Shown piece after piece: positions 46,074 to 58,246 of a stretch of DNA of 64,000 nt (positions are counted from its first letter, which is position 1; each line of letters opens with the position of its first letter). The notes below the pieces were generated by a model. The model had not been told where the DNA came from, made no database searches, and saw nothing but the letters and a program-made list of their open reading frames with translations. A program made the position numbers and the translations under genes. The stretch comes from Protonemura montana (taxonomy: Eukaryota; Arthropoda; Insecta; Plecoptera; Nemouridae), in contig OX387606.1 in the NCBI GenBank assembly GCA_947568835.1, positions 5,890,001 through 5,954,000 of the forward strand. The letters are read 5' to 3'.

Positions 46074-46425
46074 ATTGAGTTTATAGGTATAGAAGACCAG
46101 CGTTAATGTTGAACTTTCTGCTGAGCAAACGAGCTGGTAACATGTGATAAAGGAAGGCGCCACCCAAAGCGCTTGCAGTAGTCTTTTTTTTTACTAACAT
46201 TTTAAAATTAAAGAAGCGCGACAAAAATATGTAATACATGTTTATCAATCGTTGTTTACGGTCAATTTATCGACATTGAGCGTAAGCCAGTCTCAAATGC
46301 GAGAAATCACGAAATTAAATTTCCTTACACTTGAAACGACGGTACATCGATAATGGTAGTTCTAGTAACATCGTTCTTTTTTGTCGGTAAGATAGTAATT
46401 TGGCGGTTCTTTTCCTCGAAGACAG
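46074..46425 (+). repeat. Interspersed repeat family A, copy 1
   Basis: It shares with copies 2 and 3 the ordered landmarks gagtttataggtata, agcgttaatg, ctttctgctgagcaaacgag, ggtaac, gccaccc, cattgagcgtaagcc, ctcaaatgcgag, cgaaattaaat, cgaaacgacgg and gtcggtaagatagtaattgg-like sequence near the end. Same orientation as the other copies. Not coding and not recognised as a named element. Confidence 0.75.
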
Positions 46426-47600
46426 TTTAACATTAGCGCTATGGTAGTACGGTTCCACAGATTATTTTGAACACAAGATACAAAAGAGAAAAGATTTAAC
46501 ATCGGCAAGCACGGGCAGATCTGTTGTTATGAAACAGTATACAAAACTTTTGATTAAAGTTGGCGGCCTCAAAAATTTGAATCTACGTCAAAGAGCGATA
46601 AAGAGGCTCATAGAGATGATTATCTCCGTCATCGGAAAAGAGAAGAGTGTGTTTTCTCGGCTGCCTTGATAATTACACCAACTTGTGCGAGAAGGGTGGG
46701 AGCAGGGGGTTGGGTGGAAGGCTGCTTATTAACACAGAAGATAAAACGGAAAGAAAGGATGGTGGATGAACACAAAAGGAAAGTACCTACCGATAGATTA
46801 AGAAAACTAAAATGGAGGCACACTTTTTGTTTTTGCCACGAAGAAATGTGACGCCTCCGCACGTTGTTGAAGACCTTTTGTCGTGACGTAGGGTTTCCTT
46901 CCGCTTTGTGACGCGCTTGTGTCCTTGCGAGGTGCCGAGTTTCATCCGCAACGCTCATTCAACATAAAATCTAAGTGAAAAATACCGAATAAATTCTTTT
47001 ACTGGGACATTTTTCGTCTAAAAACAAGCAATTTGGGGATTGGCCTCATGCCTAAAGTAAAAAAATTTACCGACACACGCCCATTATGCCATTTATATTG
47101 GTCATTTGTATCCTGAATAAACTATATTCACGTCGTCTTGCTCTTATTAAACCTGGCAGTTATAATTTGCTTTTTTCGTGTATTTCGCCTATTGATTCTG
47201 GCAGAGACCAGTAAAAAATTACCTGATATGTGTAGAAAAAAAACAGGATCTTGAGAATTGAAAGAATTTACGTCACGCTGCATTTAAAATTTGCAAAAAT
47301 ATCATAACACCTCAAAATATAATCAAGACAAAAAAAACTCCATTCCCGGACACCTTCGCTCCGTAGCATCTTGTCGGATCTTGTCTGCTCAACGCCCAAG
47401 ATCAAGAGTACGATCGTAACGTGGCCACTCGAGCGGCCATCATGTCTTGCTCCCGGCGCGACCCCCCATTGTTCTCGGTGCAGCGCTACATACATGTATT
47501 GCCGACAAGTGCCCGGCCCCGCGGACAACAGCGTGTGTTTTCGACGTCACGACCGATCGACCCAAGTGGCCATGGTGGGACTGTCTTTAGAACTGCATTC
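46426..47600. other. Gene-poor region
   Basis: No gene was recognised. A GC-richer patch lies at about 47340-47580, without start codon and splice support for a gene. Confidence 0.6.
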
Positions 47601-47810
47601 TCTATAGAAGGCGCTGGCTTGGGATTTGGCCACTGCATTTACTAAAGAAGGCGCTGGCTTGGGGTTTGGGCACTGCATTTACTAAATAAGGCGCTGGCTT
47701 GGGGTTTGGGCACTGCATTTACTAAAGAAGGCGCTGGCTTGAGGTGTGGGCTCTAAATTTACTAAAGAAGGCGATGGCTTGGAATTTGGGCACTGCATTT
47801 ATTAACGTAG
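47601..47810 (+). repeat. Minisatellite, 40-bp unit, five copies
   Basis: The core gcgctggctt recurs at 47611, 47651, 47691 and 47731, and as gcgatggctt at 47771, an exact 40-bp period. Each unit continues ggggtttgggcactgcattt. The middle copies are nearly identical and the outer ones have diverged, a usual pattern for tandem arrays. Confidence 0.95.
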
Positions 47811-47934
47811 GCTGCTTGGGGTTCGAGGCCTAATATTTAGAGCCATCATTTGGCGGTATTTAAAACCCCGACACTTTTCAACAATTCTAGAGTTTTTAGA
47901 TTTTAGCACAAGTAGCAACCGGTTTAACGGAGGT

Positions 47935-48145
47935 GAGGTACTCCTTCGTCAGCACCATTGCCGAAGCACCATTGCACGGTTTCAGTTGACCATCACAATG
48001 CAGTTAGGAAAACGCAACCATAGCATTTTGCAACCAATTAATACTGCCGCTTTAGGTGGGGGTACAGCTTGATGCTATGGCGGAGCTAGTTAGCATGGTG
48101 CTACCGACAGCAATATTAGGGTTTCAAAATTAACGCACTAGGTAA
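47935..48145 (+). repeat. Interspersed repeat family B, copy 1
   Basis: It resembles 50275-50525: both contain a cagcacca start, ggtttcagtt with atcaca, aagcaacca/gcaaccaat, and a closing block with ggtggtgctagttagca-like and ggtgctac sequence, then tttc(a/g)aaatta. Identity is partial, so the copies are old. Confidence 0.55.
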
Positions 48146-49579
48146 GGCCTAGTAGGTAGGCCTATCTGCCTATCCGGGCCCTGAATTTCTAATTGTAAAT
48201 GGCGCAAACTCCTGGAACTGCTGCGTCTTTGTCTCATGGGTACTGCATTTTATAGTTGTATCTGGCTTGAGTGCTTTTCTTGAAAACCACTGCGGTATTA
48301 AGCGAGCCGTGACTCGAGAAAATATAAAACTTTTTTTTTTTTGTCACAACCTGGGTCTGTAAGACAGAAATGAAACTTCAGAACTAGAAAACAATATTCT
48401 TGGTACGGTTAGCGGTAAGGCTTTTCAAAAGTGCGTTTCAAAAAGCGAACGAATGTATGAATGATAATTCTGCATATAAACTTAACAGCCGCTATAATAT
48501 GACACTGACAGCAATATCACTACTTTCTTACCGAAGAGGAACTTGGCAAGAAACTCCATCAGGAAAAGCGACATGGTAGCTGGCATGCAGGTTTAGGTAG
48601 CCACCACGCCATACCATTCAGTATATACCTATAGCTACTTGAACGGCCCCGGAGAAACTTGGTCGTTTAGATTTCAATTTTGATGTCTTCAACTGTTTCG
48701 AAGAAGTTGTCATGGGCATCGCACAAAAACACGGTCGTGTTGCCTGCCTACGCCTTGCGGATCGACTACCGACGGCAAAACTCGGAAGGACAACTTCTTT
48801 GGGCGCCCTCGCCTGTTCGCCGAAATGTCAAACGTTTGCCAAGACTAACCATAGACGGCTACAGGCGAGACAAAAAAGTAGATATATTTTTTTGAGATAG
48901 ATGCCGGCAAGGAAATTAGAGGATTTGATAGAAGTGTTTTCATGTCTATAGTGCTTATTAGTTATTACAGGTTGTGAAAACAAATAGTTCAGATGCAAGA
49001 AGTGTTCAAGATTTGTATCCACAAATCTCAAATTCATTCACAGACCAGTTTATACACTGGTACGATTAGGTTTCGCGTTGTTTTTCTCTTACGATTTGAC
49101 CATATCACAATTTAACTTTGAGTAATAAGTACCACAAGTTTGCGATATTTTTGTCTTCTACTAATATTTGTTACATCAAGCTAATCAATCATAACCATAA
49201 ATGACAGAAATTCAATAAACGATGTAGTGCCTACCAGATGATGGTAGTGGAAAACTCAGCTAATTTAATAAGCGCCAAGTTTTCCTTATTATTATCTAAT
49301 TGAAACCTTCGTGTGAGCGAGTATCTCGTTGAGGAGACCGTGTTAAAATCAATTGGAGACATTAAGTGCGTGTTTACCCAATTACCATTGCGTTAGACAA
49401 AACCACTGCATGCAAGCAGATACCTGTCGGCATTTCCAACAATTTTCCTCATTCACTGGTGACAGCATTAAAAAGACAGAGGAGGTAGTCAACAATAAAC
49501 GAAACAAGATCGTAATGACAAAACCGTAATGCTATACCGTAATTTCAAGATGGTAAATGACCATTTCAAGCCGTTGAAT
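48146..49579. other. Gene-poor AT-rich region
   Basis: No gene, RNA or repeat was supported here. Confidence 0.6.
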
Positions 49580-49918
49580 CATCGAGTTTATAGGTATAAT
49601 CAGAGAGCCAGCGTTAATGTCAAATTTTCTGCTGAGCACATGAGCCGGTAACACCTGGTAACAGTAGGTGCCACCTGCGGCGGTCTATTCTAACAAACCT
49701 CTTCAATTAAATTATCATCGATACATTCAAATCAATTGTTGATGTTAGCATTAATAAAGATTAATTGAGCGTAAGCCATGGTCTCAAATGCGAGTAATCG
49801 GCGAGAAATAACAAAATTGAATTCCTTAAAACTCGAAACGACGGCGACTCCACCTAGTAACATCCTCCATTTGTGTCGTTAAAGTAGACATTTAGCGTGT
49901 ATTTTTTGCGGAGACAGG
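49580..49918 (+). repeat. Interspersed repeat family A, copy 2
   Basis: It matches copy 1 (46074-46425) and copy 3 (63590-63915) in order and orientation: gagtttataggtataa, gccagcgttaatgt, ttttctgctgagcac, taacagtaggtgccacc, attgagcgtaagcc, ctcaaatgcgag, gcgagaaataacaaaatt, ctcgaaacgacgg, actcc(a/t)cctagta and gtcgttaaagtag. The middle copy is the least interrupted. A weaker match seems to extend left to about 49430. Confidence 0.75.
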
Positions 49919-50274
49919 GTAATATAAGCGCTTTACAATGCACCGCTAGAGAACTAAAACCTTGAAGGGCAGCTGCAAATAGGCTATAATCCATAGGCCG
50001 CCTCCCTGAAACGCCCACAAACGTTACATGTACACCCCTACCTCAAGCTATTTGCAAGTCCAAGAGAGGACCTTTGAGACGGGTGGGTGTCAGAACGCCA
50101 TAGGCGGGTTGTGGCCAAGCCGGACTACGCAGAGGGACACCAATTGCCGAACGGAGTAATTGGTTATCACGAGTGGGGCCTTACCTAGGGCGGTAATTTG
50201 GCGGTGCTATAATGGTGCTACCATGATGCTACATAAGAAGACCACGATGGTAGAGCTTATACTAGAGCTTGTTG

Positions 50275-50525
50275 GTTTCAGCACCACTAGCACTACGACG
50301 ATAGCAATATCAAGAAGGCATACTTGGTTTCAGTTAATTATCACAGAGCAGTGAGTACAAAGCAACCAATCGCATGAAGCGTTACTGAAGTCAAAGTCAT
50401 TGAAAATGGTGCTGGTTAATATCGCCACTCTAGGTCGGGGTTAATTCTTGGTGCTACGGTGGTGCTAGTTAGCACGGTGCTACAACTCAAATTACACCAG
50501 GCTTTCGAAATTACCACTCTAGGAT
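50275..50525 (+). repeat. Interspersed repeat family B, copy 2
   Basis: Partner of 47935-48145, in the same orientation. In both places a family B copy follows a family A copy on the same strand, at 0.4 and 1.5 kb spacing, so A and B may be parts of one larger element. Confidence 0.55.
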
Positions 50526-51244
50526 GAGAATCACTAGGGAAAGAGTGATATAACATGGCAGAAGAACGGCATTTTTCTGTTTTCAATAGCTTATCCTCTC
50601 AACGGTCCTGATTACAAGTCACGTGGTTGCAAAAAAATCTGGAAAAGCAAAAAAACAATTTTTAAAAGCAGTAAACAACCCCGGGAAGGTTAAATCCACG
50701 ATTCAATACGTGCACGTTTTAAGCTTACTTTGTGAGGCTTTACAATGTTTTTCACAGCGGAGCACCGGAAACGGCATCGGCATCGTTCGGGGTTTTGGCC
50801 AAGTAATCAGAAAATATCTTGCCGATTGAAAATGGGTGACGAGGTCTTATTTAGGACAAATAATTTCTAGTTTTAAATTGTTTCGTTAAAAAACTGGCCC
50901 TAAGTCGTCATTGTGGGCCTGACAATTTTTCCGCCTATGAGAACTAGCGTTTGGTTCACATTAAGTAGAATACACTTAATCCTTATTCGATAATGCTTCA
51001 AGAGAATCTATCCATATTTCTTTTATTTGTATATAAGTAGGTACCCAAGTAAGATATCCAAGGATAATCATAATTTATGTAAGGGCAAACAGTGATAGGT
51101 GTATTCCTTTAGACTAAAAAATAAACAAAATAAGATTTTACACTCTTTAGATTATAGACCATCACGAGTAATCAAACATTTTATAAAATTGAAAAAAAAA
51201 ATCGCCTGAATCAAAAAGCATCCAGAAATTTTGTCACAAACAAA

Positions 51245-51500
51245 CGAGCACCAAAACGCCATTGGGCACGGTGCCGACTCCGGTGACCCCGGTCGCTTTT
51301 TGGGCGCGACGCCCGCGACGCCCGGCAGGCCCCGGTGGGGCGTCCGCGCTCCCAGCGCGTTGCCGCGGAAACGGGGCGCGTGGTTGCTACGTCACAGATG
51401 ACGTCGTTATCCGCCGGAGATACGTACGTCACGTGGTTCCTGATGCTGGGCGGGGGAGAAGAACTTGGCGCGGTGAGCGGTCGGTGTTGAGCTAGAAAGT
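51245..51500. promoter_or_regulatory. Isolated CpG island with CRE-like sites
   Basis: This 250-bp block is strongly GC- and CpG-rich inside AT-rich DNA. It holds several ACGT-core sites close together (ctacgtcac, atgacgtcg, tacgtcacgtgg at about 51387-51436) and an E2F-like ttggcgcgg near 51468. Open frames through it start at TTG or GTG. It looks like a promoter, but no gene start was identified on either side; the sequence just downstream is a dead retrotransposon. Confidence 0.45.
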
Positions 51501-51577
51501 TTTTTTTTTCACTTTGGTGCACCTTCTTTCACTGCTGATTGGTAGCGAGTGAATTTTCATTCATTTTCATTATAATC

Positions 51578-51690
51578 AACGATTATTGGCAACGATTGAT
51601 TTGATTTTTGTGACACCTAGGTAAAATTCTTAGGCATTTTTCATCTTACATCAAGTTTTATGATTTTTTGTATGAAAGATTAAAAGCCTT
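51578..51690 (+). repeat. Left diverged direct repeat flanking the dead retrotransposon
   Basis: It shares with 53845-53955 the ordered blocks attattgg, gattt(g)attttgtgaca, atttttcatcttac/tat and tttttt near its end. About 110 bp, same orientation. Confidence 0.6.
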
Positions 51691-51734
51691 GCATTTACAA
51701 TGTCTCTTTTAGCATTTATCATTCAGTATTAAAG

Positions 51735-53855
51735 ATTGCAAGAAGAATGGAAAAAAATACAACAACGAGCTGAAGATCTCGAGAAAGAAGTTAAGATCCC
51801 TTATAAAAGATGAAACGAGGAAGCAGAACGATATAATCATTGCTGGTTCTGAAAACAAGAGCAAGGTATACTGGGAAATAATCAACAAATGCACAAATAA
51901 AAACAGAAATAAGAAACGAACAAACATCCAACTTCTGATCGACGGGAAAAACATCGAGAATGAACATCGAGAACCTCAATGATCACTTTGCAACAATAGC
52001 AGAAACAATAGTAGACAAAACATTGTGTCAACTACCGGGATTCATGGACATGCTATCGAAAGCTCGACCAGCAGATACCGGACCGGAATTAACCCTTGAG
52101 CCGACAAATGAACGGGAAATTATCGAAATCATCATGGCATTTAAAAACAAGAACTCTGTAGGCTGGGACGAAATCCATATTAAAGTAATAAAAAGCGTAT
52201 GTACATATCTTGCAAACCCCTTGTTAGAAATTTTTAATTTTTCCCTCATGGCTGGAAAATTCCCAAGTGCGGCAAAATTATCAATAATAAAACCACCATA
52301 CAAAAAAAGAACTACAACAAGTATGGACAACTACCGCCCAGTAAGCTTTGGAGAAAGTGTATCTTATTCGTTTGCAAAAGTTTTAAGAGCAAGAAGTGTG
52401 TTATATGAAAACCAACACGGGTTCAGAAAAGGATTTTCCACGACCACAGCATCCTCTAGCCTCGTATCTGCTGTGGCAAAATGTCTGGAAAGCAAGAAAA
52501 CAGTGGGTGTGATATTTTGCGATCAGTCTAAAGCGTTTGACTCAATAAATCACGCAATACTAATCGATAAAAAAATATGGCATAAATGGGCCCGCAATAA
52601 ACTGGATGGAGTCAGACCTGACCGAAAGGAAACAGAAATTTAAAATACATTTTGACGAGGACGGTTCATCGTGGAGGCCAGTTATTACGGGATCTCTCAA
52701 GGGACCTTGATGGCCCCAACACTTTTCAGCATCTATATGTCAATGATCTGGCCACAACGGCAACACGATACAACGATACAGGATACAAGCCTAATGGTTA
52801 AGGGGAATAATAAAAATGACCTTCTAACAAATATCGCGGTTACGATTGGAAAAAGTAGAAGGATGGTTCACTCCCAACCAATTGAAATTAAACTGCGCCA
52901 AAACAAACTTTATTATTTTTAAAGGGAAAGGGAAGGCAGACCTGACGGAAGTTAACTGTGACATCAATAAGATCCTAACTGCAAAAGACTCGTGTGACTT
53001 CTTAGGCATTACAATTGATTTTAGCCTTGAATGAAAGGAACATTTTAAAAGGGTTTCAAGCAACTTAAGCTCTGCGTGCTATATTTTAGAGAATTTAAGA
53101 CAACACGTCCGTGATAGCCTTTCACGCAATGATACAATCAAAAATAAAATACGGTATCCTGCTTTGGGGAGAGTCTCCTGCAGCTAAAAATATTTTCATT
53201 TAACAAAAATGGACCCATAGAATAATCAGTCATACAGGAAGTAAACAAACATGTAAACCTTTATTTATAAAGTTCAAGATTTTAACTATAACATGTCTTA
53301 AATCCTAGAATTAGTTTTATTTGTATTAGGATGAAAGCTTCTTTAAATTGCAAACGCTTGCAATGCGAGGGGTATTTTATTATTAATAACACTAAAACCG
53401 TCTCAAAAATTGATGCCCAAACGCCGACAATTTGACAATTTGACAATCCTGAAAGTTTTAAAAAGCTAAGTGATGTTCATGGTTTTAATAAAAGAAGAGG
53501 CAACAACTACTGACAACCAAGAACAAGACTGACAATCACAGAAAAAAACAGCATTAAGCATAGGAGCAAAGATTTTTAACAATTTATCTGCGCGTATCAA
53601 AATCAGAACTCCAGTAGACTGGCTTTTAAACATTTGACAAAAATGTTTTTAGTGAGCCATACATTTTATACATAAGACGAATTTGAAGCTTCAAGTAATT
53701 GTATTTGTAACTACTGTAGATTTTATTGCTAGAATGGATGTGACGATGATATTAACTGAAAATAACTATGTACATTAATGTAAATTTTTAGACTTGTCTC
53801 CATGCTCATAGAGTGTTTTCTTCCAAAAAATGGAAATAAACTAACAATTAAAATT
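51735..53855 (+). pseudogene. Degenerate 5'-truncated non-LTR retrotransposon (Jockey/CR1-type reverse transcriptase)
   Basis: Pieces of one reverse transcriptase follow each other across shifting frames and stops. There is a Lys/Asn-rich linker (51740-51955), the finger part with NSVGWDEIHIKVIKSV, YRPVSF and ENQHGFRKGFSTTTA, and motif A CDQSKAFDSINHAIL (about 52520-52563). Then come motif B-like YYGISQGTLMAPTLF (about 52680), WFTPNQLKLNCAKTNF (about 52865), and thumb and C-terminal remnants to about 53640. The endonuclease domain is absent and the catalytic YADD motif has decayed (QDTSLMV remains). An A-rich end with AATAAA lies near 53833. Several frameshifts and stops make it inactive. Clade placement is tentative. 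Confidence 0.85.
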
Positions 53856-53955
53856 ATTGGGCACAATCACTTTGATTTTGTGACATCTATGTTGAATTCG
53901 CAATTATTTTTCATCTTATGATATAATTTTAGCAATTTTTTTTATTTAAAAGCTG
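53845..53955 (+). repeat. Right diverged direct repeat flanking the dead retrotransposon
   Basis: Partner of 51578-51690. The retrotransposon lies between the two. It begins at the very end of the element tail. Confidence 0.6.
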
Positions 53956-54800
53956 AAAAAACCGTGCATATTGCATTCACATAATTTTTCATTAGAACCT
54001 ACTGTTCTGCGGTACTTTTTTTAAGTACATGTTTTATTTTTGAATCAATCGCCGTCTAGTTTCACTTTGAGTCCTCGGTTTTGAGCGCTATCCGAATGTT
54101 GACAGCAATGTCATATTTGCAACAATAGCTAGTGATTTCCTTTCTGTCTTGCCCGGATCACATTGTTCCTCGACAGATACGCTAATGGGAAGCAATTTAG
54201 CGGATGTATGCTAACCGGCAATTGATTGCTAATTAATGTCTGTCAGCAAATACTCGATGTTGTGATGTCCGTGAGTCTGAAGCCATAGTGGCACAATGAC
54301 GGTGCGCTTTGGTGAGAGAAGACCATCGACGATTGCTGGGTTCTTGAATATTCGTCTCAGAGAGTTTGTATTTTTGAAAGTGCAGGGGATGGTGATATTT
54401 TTATTTTTCTATCTTAATAGTCGACTTATATGGGGGAAAATCATGAAGTAGATCATTTACGACCCTTACGGTAGTATTTCGATGGCAATAATCAAGTATG
54501 TGTTGGACTACTTATTAAATTTGGGTCTAGCAGCGCACTTTTTTCAAAATTTTACTTATTTTATTTTATAAACTGCTGTTCTAAACTTGGTTCAAAATAT
54601 GCATTTTCTAGGTGTTAATGTCGGCAAGTAGAGAAAAAGAAACAACGTGCAAAGCTTGTCCCTTTTTTAATTCGTTTTTTAACATATTTGCGAATCGATC
54701 TTGCTCTAACTGCTGCATGGCTGTGGCATGTCTGAAAAACTGGGTTGTTTGTTTGACAAGTTTGACAATTTTTTCATATACTAAGCTGCTATCATTTTTG
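53956..54800. other. Gene-poor AT-rich region
   Basis: Nothing supported here. Confidence 0.6.
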
Positions 54801-55214
54801 TTCGCGCGTTCACACCACCGGTGCTCTTGATATCAACGAAGTTAAGCAACACGTAATGGATTGGTGACCATCATACTCAAAACAATTATGTACGTGATAG
54901 AAGTTGAAGGTGTTGAAATTAGTCTAAAAGTTACAGTTATATCTGACATATCAAGATGTGAAGTACCATGACACCGACATGAGCACCAAGTTGTCCGAGT
55001 TGGACCGTACTTTGGAGGAGACGATAAGTCAGTGGTCCAATTGGTGTTCCGGTGTAGACACCGTGGGGTTTCCCCGCCCCCCTTCTGGTCCATGACAGGT
55101 TCGGCATCATCCTCATCATCATCCACTCGTTCACCGACGTCATTAGACCAGTGCCACAGAGATCGTTGTAAAAACAATCGGTCGGGATTATCCACAAATC
55201 AATCAATCAATTCA
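54801..55214 (+). mobile_element. 5S-rRNA-derived SINE, copy 2
   Basis: The 5S-like head (caccggtgctcttgatatca, then gaagttaagcaac at about 54839) has lost part of the internal promoter, and the C-box-like block reads ggattggtgacc. The body (gagttggacc, ggaggagacgataag, cagtggtcc) and tail (atcatcatccactcgttcac, cgacgtcattagaccagtgc) match copy 1 at 14601-15025. It ends in an (aatc)n run. The damaged head suggests an inactive copy. Confidence 0.85.
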
Positions 55215-56559
55215 GTCGAGATGATAAAAAATCCAGGAGACACAAAACTACCTGACGATTTATTCAGTAATGAGAATGAAAAGAATTGAATGCTTATGTT
55301 GTTGCGAAACAAAGGAGCATCAGGTCCCATTCTTTTCACCGTTGTTTCGCACCCTACGATGCAACGTCAATTAGTTCTCGAGTTCGACACCGTCGCGCTG
55401 CATCCAAGCGGAAACAAAATTCGCGCTTTCCGGTTTAATTAGACAAACGCGCACGCGCGTCACGATGAAAAATCGCACTGTTCAATTTCGCCGACAAGTG
55501 CACGCAGAATGACCCGAGAGATAAAAGCAGAGCGCTGGCATTGTCAAGAAATTTAATTATTCATTAATTAGTTGATCTTTTCTCGGCAAAGGGATTTCAT
55601 TTCGGAGTTTTTTTTCCTCCCTCACCCCTTTTATTACTTGTTTTCTACGCGGCGCGGGCGTTTGTTCTCTCGATGCATGCATTTGCCACCTTTGAAGAGC
55701 GCGCTGTGGTCGCAAGAGAGAGACAAAGCAGAGAGAAGACAACTAACACAGGAGTGAACAGCGCTATCCGTCTACTTTGATAAATTTCTTCTTGTCCTGG
55801 AATCATTAAGAAGGAGGGCATCTTTGGAAGGCGAAAGAGAACTCGAAAGAAGGAGAAAGGGAAGAAAAAAAACTTGGACTCAAAAGAAAATACGAGCAGG
55901 GATCCTCATGGCAACACGAGTCGAAGTGAAGGGTGGATTTTCAGACAGGAAAGTTTTCTTTGACTTAGCCATTGTGCAATTAGTTAAATTGCGATAAATG
56001 TAATTGTGTAGCTGCCTCCTTTTTTTTTGGGAGTTCGTGCTCTTTCTCTGTCGCTGGTACGTCGTCTTTTTCCGCCGCTCGGCGTGCAATTCGCGTGATG
56101 ACAATAATTATTTAGCCACAATTTAGGAATTTCTTCTCTCGCAGATGCTTTGGACGATGTGGCTTGCACAGTGTAATATTTTTGCAGCAGAACGTACATA
56201 CTAGATCCATTTTTCTCGTCTTATGACAGCTATTTTGAAAAACAAATCATTTATGAAGGGTGTTTTTTGTCAGAGGCGTCCATTAAATACACATTTTATA
56301 ACCTAGCTTTTAACTACTGAATACATTTATTTGTTATCCAAATTAAAAGTTTGCACATCAAACGTTTGTCTTAAGATTCGCTTCATAAAAATTAATTAAT
56401 TGTTTTATGTTTAAATGATTTAATCAACAATCTAAACTAAAAATAAAGTTTCCCACCACGAATGCAATGACATTAGCAGCAAGTGATGCGAACAAAAACA
56501 AAAATACAAAACTAATTGACAGTTTCGAGTGTTAGCAATAATTCTTATCAAAGCTCAAC
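55215..56559. other. Gene-poor region
   Basis: No gene was recognised. A CpG-bearing patch lies at about 55380-55520 and a purine/pyrimidine-skewed stretch at about 55580-55900. Confidence 0.55.
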
Positions 56560-57130
56560 TCAAAACAAAGACCACGATCCCAGGGGCCGAGCGAGCATCG
56601 TCCACCAAGCCGAGATAAAACGAGACAAGTGAGCACAGACACGATCCCCACGCCAATGTCGCGACGCCGACGCCGACGCCGACGACAGTCTCTACGCGGC
56701 CGGGATCGCGCGTTGTTTTCACTTCCTCTTGATCGGACAAACAAGCCTATAGATTACCTGACGTCACAGGATCCAACAGGCTTTGCTCACTCGCGTGCGG
56801 CCCCAGTGATTGAAATCCAATTGTAACTCTGAAGTAAGGGAACTTGGCCACCCCAACGCCCCCACCCCTGCCGCCCCTGCCTCCGCCCCCACTTATCGGA
56901 CCTGGCACTAGTAGCTACATCGACCATACATTCCCGCCGCCGTCCCACCACCGCCCCCCTGCCCCCAATGGCATACGACAGATCGGTGCTATTAAACTAC
57001 CCAGATCGATATTAGGAACAGGACTCGCGACAACCACAAACAAATTGGAAAATCCGAGATTCGTGAAGGGGAAAAAAGGGACCTATGGGTACAGTTTAAA
57101 TGGGAGCGTTCAGGCAACATTAGTGGCAAT
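56560..57130. promoter_or_regulatory. GC-rich island with palindromic CRE, possible promoter
   Basis: The island contains a perfect TGACGTCA (56759-56766), a (cgacgc)n short repeat near 56658-56685 and proline-codon-rich CCNCC sequence near 56855-56895. Splice-donor-like sites exist on both strands (gaa|GTAAGG at about 56832 plus; CAG|GTAATC at about 56757 minus), so orientation is unclear. A 101-codon proline-rich open frame (56844-57149) starts at TTG. Confidence 0.35.
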
Positions 57131-57197
57131 ACGAGAGCGAAAACAATGAGTCTTATTGTATTTTTGACGGAAAATTGATTTCCAATAGATCTCTGCG

Positions 57198-57410
57198 ATG
57201 ACGCAGCTGCATCTCTGCTGTACCAAGGTGAAGTTGTGGTGGCTGGTGGCTTCATCGTACTCTGGCTTACTGGTTCTTGACTTGTGGCCGGCGCACGCTG
57301 TTTTTCCCCCTCGCGATTGGGGCTTAGCGGTGTTCAAAGGGCTTTTCGTGGGCGATTGGCGACTGAATACGATTTCATTTTCGATGTCTCGCCCCATTGG
57401 AGATCAATAG
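57198..57410 (+). CDS. Possible small ORF with a hydrophobic N-terminus (70 aa)
   Basis: An ATG at 57198 opens MTQLHLCCTKVKLWWLVASS followed by more hydrophobic residues and a PAHA site that would suit signal-peptidase cleavage. The region is GC-richer than its surroundings. No homologue is recognised, and a donor-like AAG|GTGAAG lies ten codons in. It could be a real small secreted protein, a first exon or chance. Confidence 0.15.
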   Translation: MTQLHLCCTKVKLWWLVASSYSGLLVLDLWPAHAVFPPRDWGLAVFKGLFVGDWRLNTISFSMSRPIGDQ

Positions 57411-58246
57411 ATCTGTTGGCATTCGCAGGCTCGGGTGGATTTGTCAATGTCGGTGGAGGTGCCGGGTTTTGTGCTCTGTGGGCTGCGTTTAGAGGTGACG
57501 TGCGAGAAATCACGATCGAATGTCACAAGATTAGACTGAATTTATTTTAACTTGGTAAGTTTGGTGTAATATTGTTTTAACAGTGATGTGACAAATTTCT
57601 GAAAAGTCTACCGCAGATACCGTTGGTTTTGAAGCATATTAATTACACTTTGGGTATTGTAGATTACAGATTGTTGAAAAGTTATTTTCTTGATGTTTTC
57701 GAAGGGGGATTTCACCGATAATCGCCGTGTGATTCAACTGCGGCTACATCAAGTTTTAGAAACTTTATTTGTGGAGGTGCCATGATTTGCTCTGCGGGTT
57801 GCATTCAGGCGTTTTCCATTTCCGTGAGTGCGTAAGCGGACGCAAACGAAACAATACCGACGAGATTTTTCGATGCCTGCACTTTTCTTCCATTTATTTG
57901 TTGTTTCGAGATTAGATAGCCTCTCCCGCCCCCCTGAATGAGATGAAAATCTGGATAACTTTCTTGCTTCTTGCTTTTCCAATGCTCTCAAGTATTTCTA
58001 GTTATAAGGGATAGTTTCTCAGTCGGTAACTGCCAGCTTGATTTAACTCCAACTTTATCTAGCAGTTATGAAAATAGTAATACTGGGTATCAGCCAATCA
58101 GTATTTCTTACATTTTCATCTAAACTGGGTGTTTTTTTCGTAAGAAAACATTCAAATATTGGCCCTTAACGAACTAAATATATGACAAGTTCGAATACGA
58201 AGAAACGATACACGTACAAAGAAAGGACGTAGGGACATTATCAGTA
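57411..58246. other. Gene-poor region
   Basis: Nothing supported here. Confidence 0.6.

Noticed and set aside
47818..47832. ggggttcgaggcc resembling a tRNA B box
   Set aside because: There is no A box or cloverleaf partner upstream; it is next to a minisatellite and likely chance.
51211..51522. 103-codon minus-strand frame through the CpG island
   Set aside because: It starts at GTG, and its arginine/proline-rich content follows from GC richness. No homologue recognised.
56844..57149. 101-codon proline-rich plus-strand frame
   Set aside because: It starts at TTG; the proline run comes from a CCNCC-rich tract and the rest resembles no protein.
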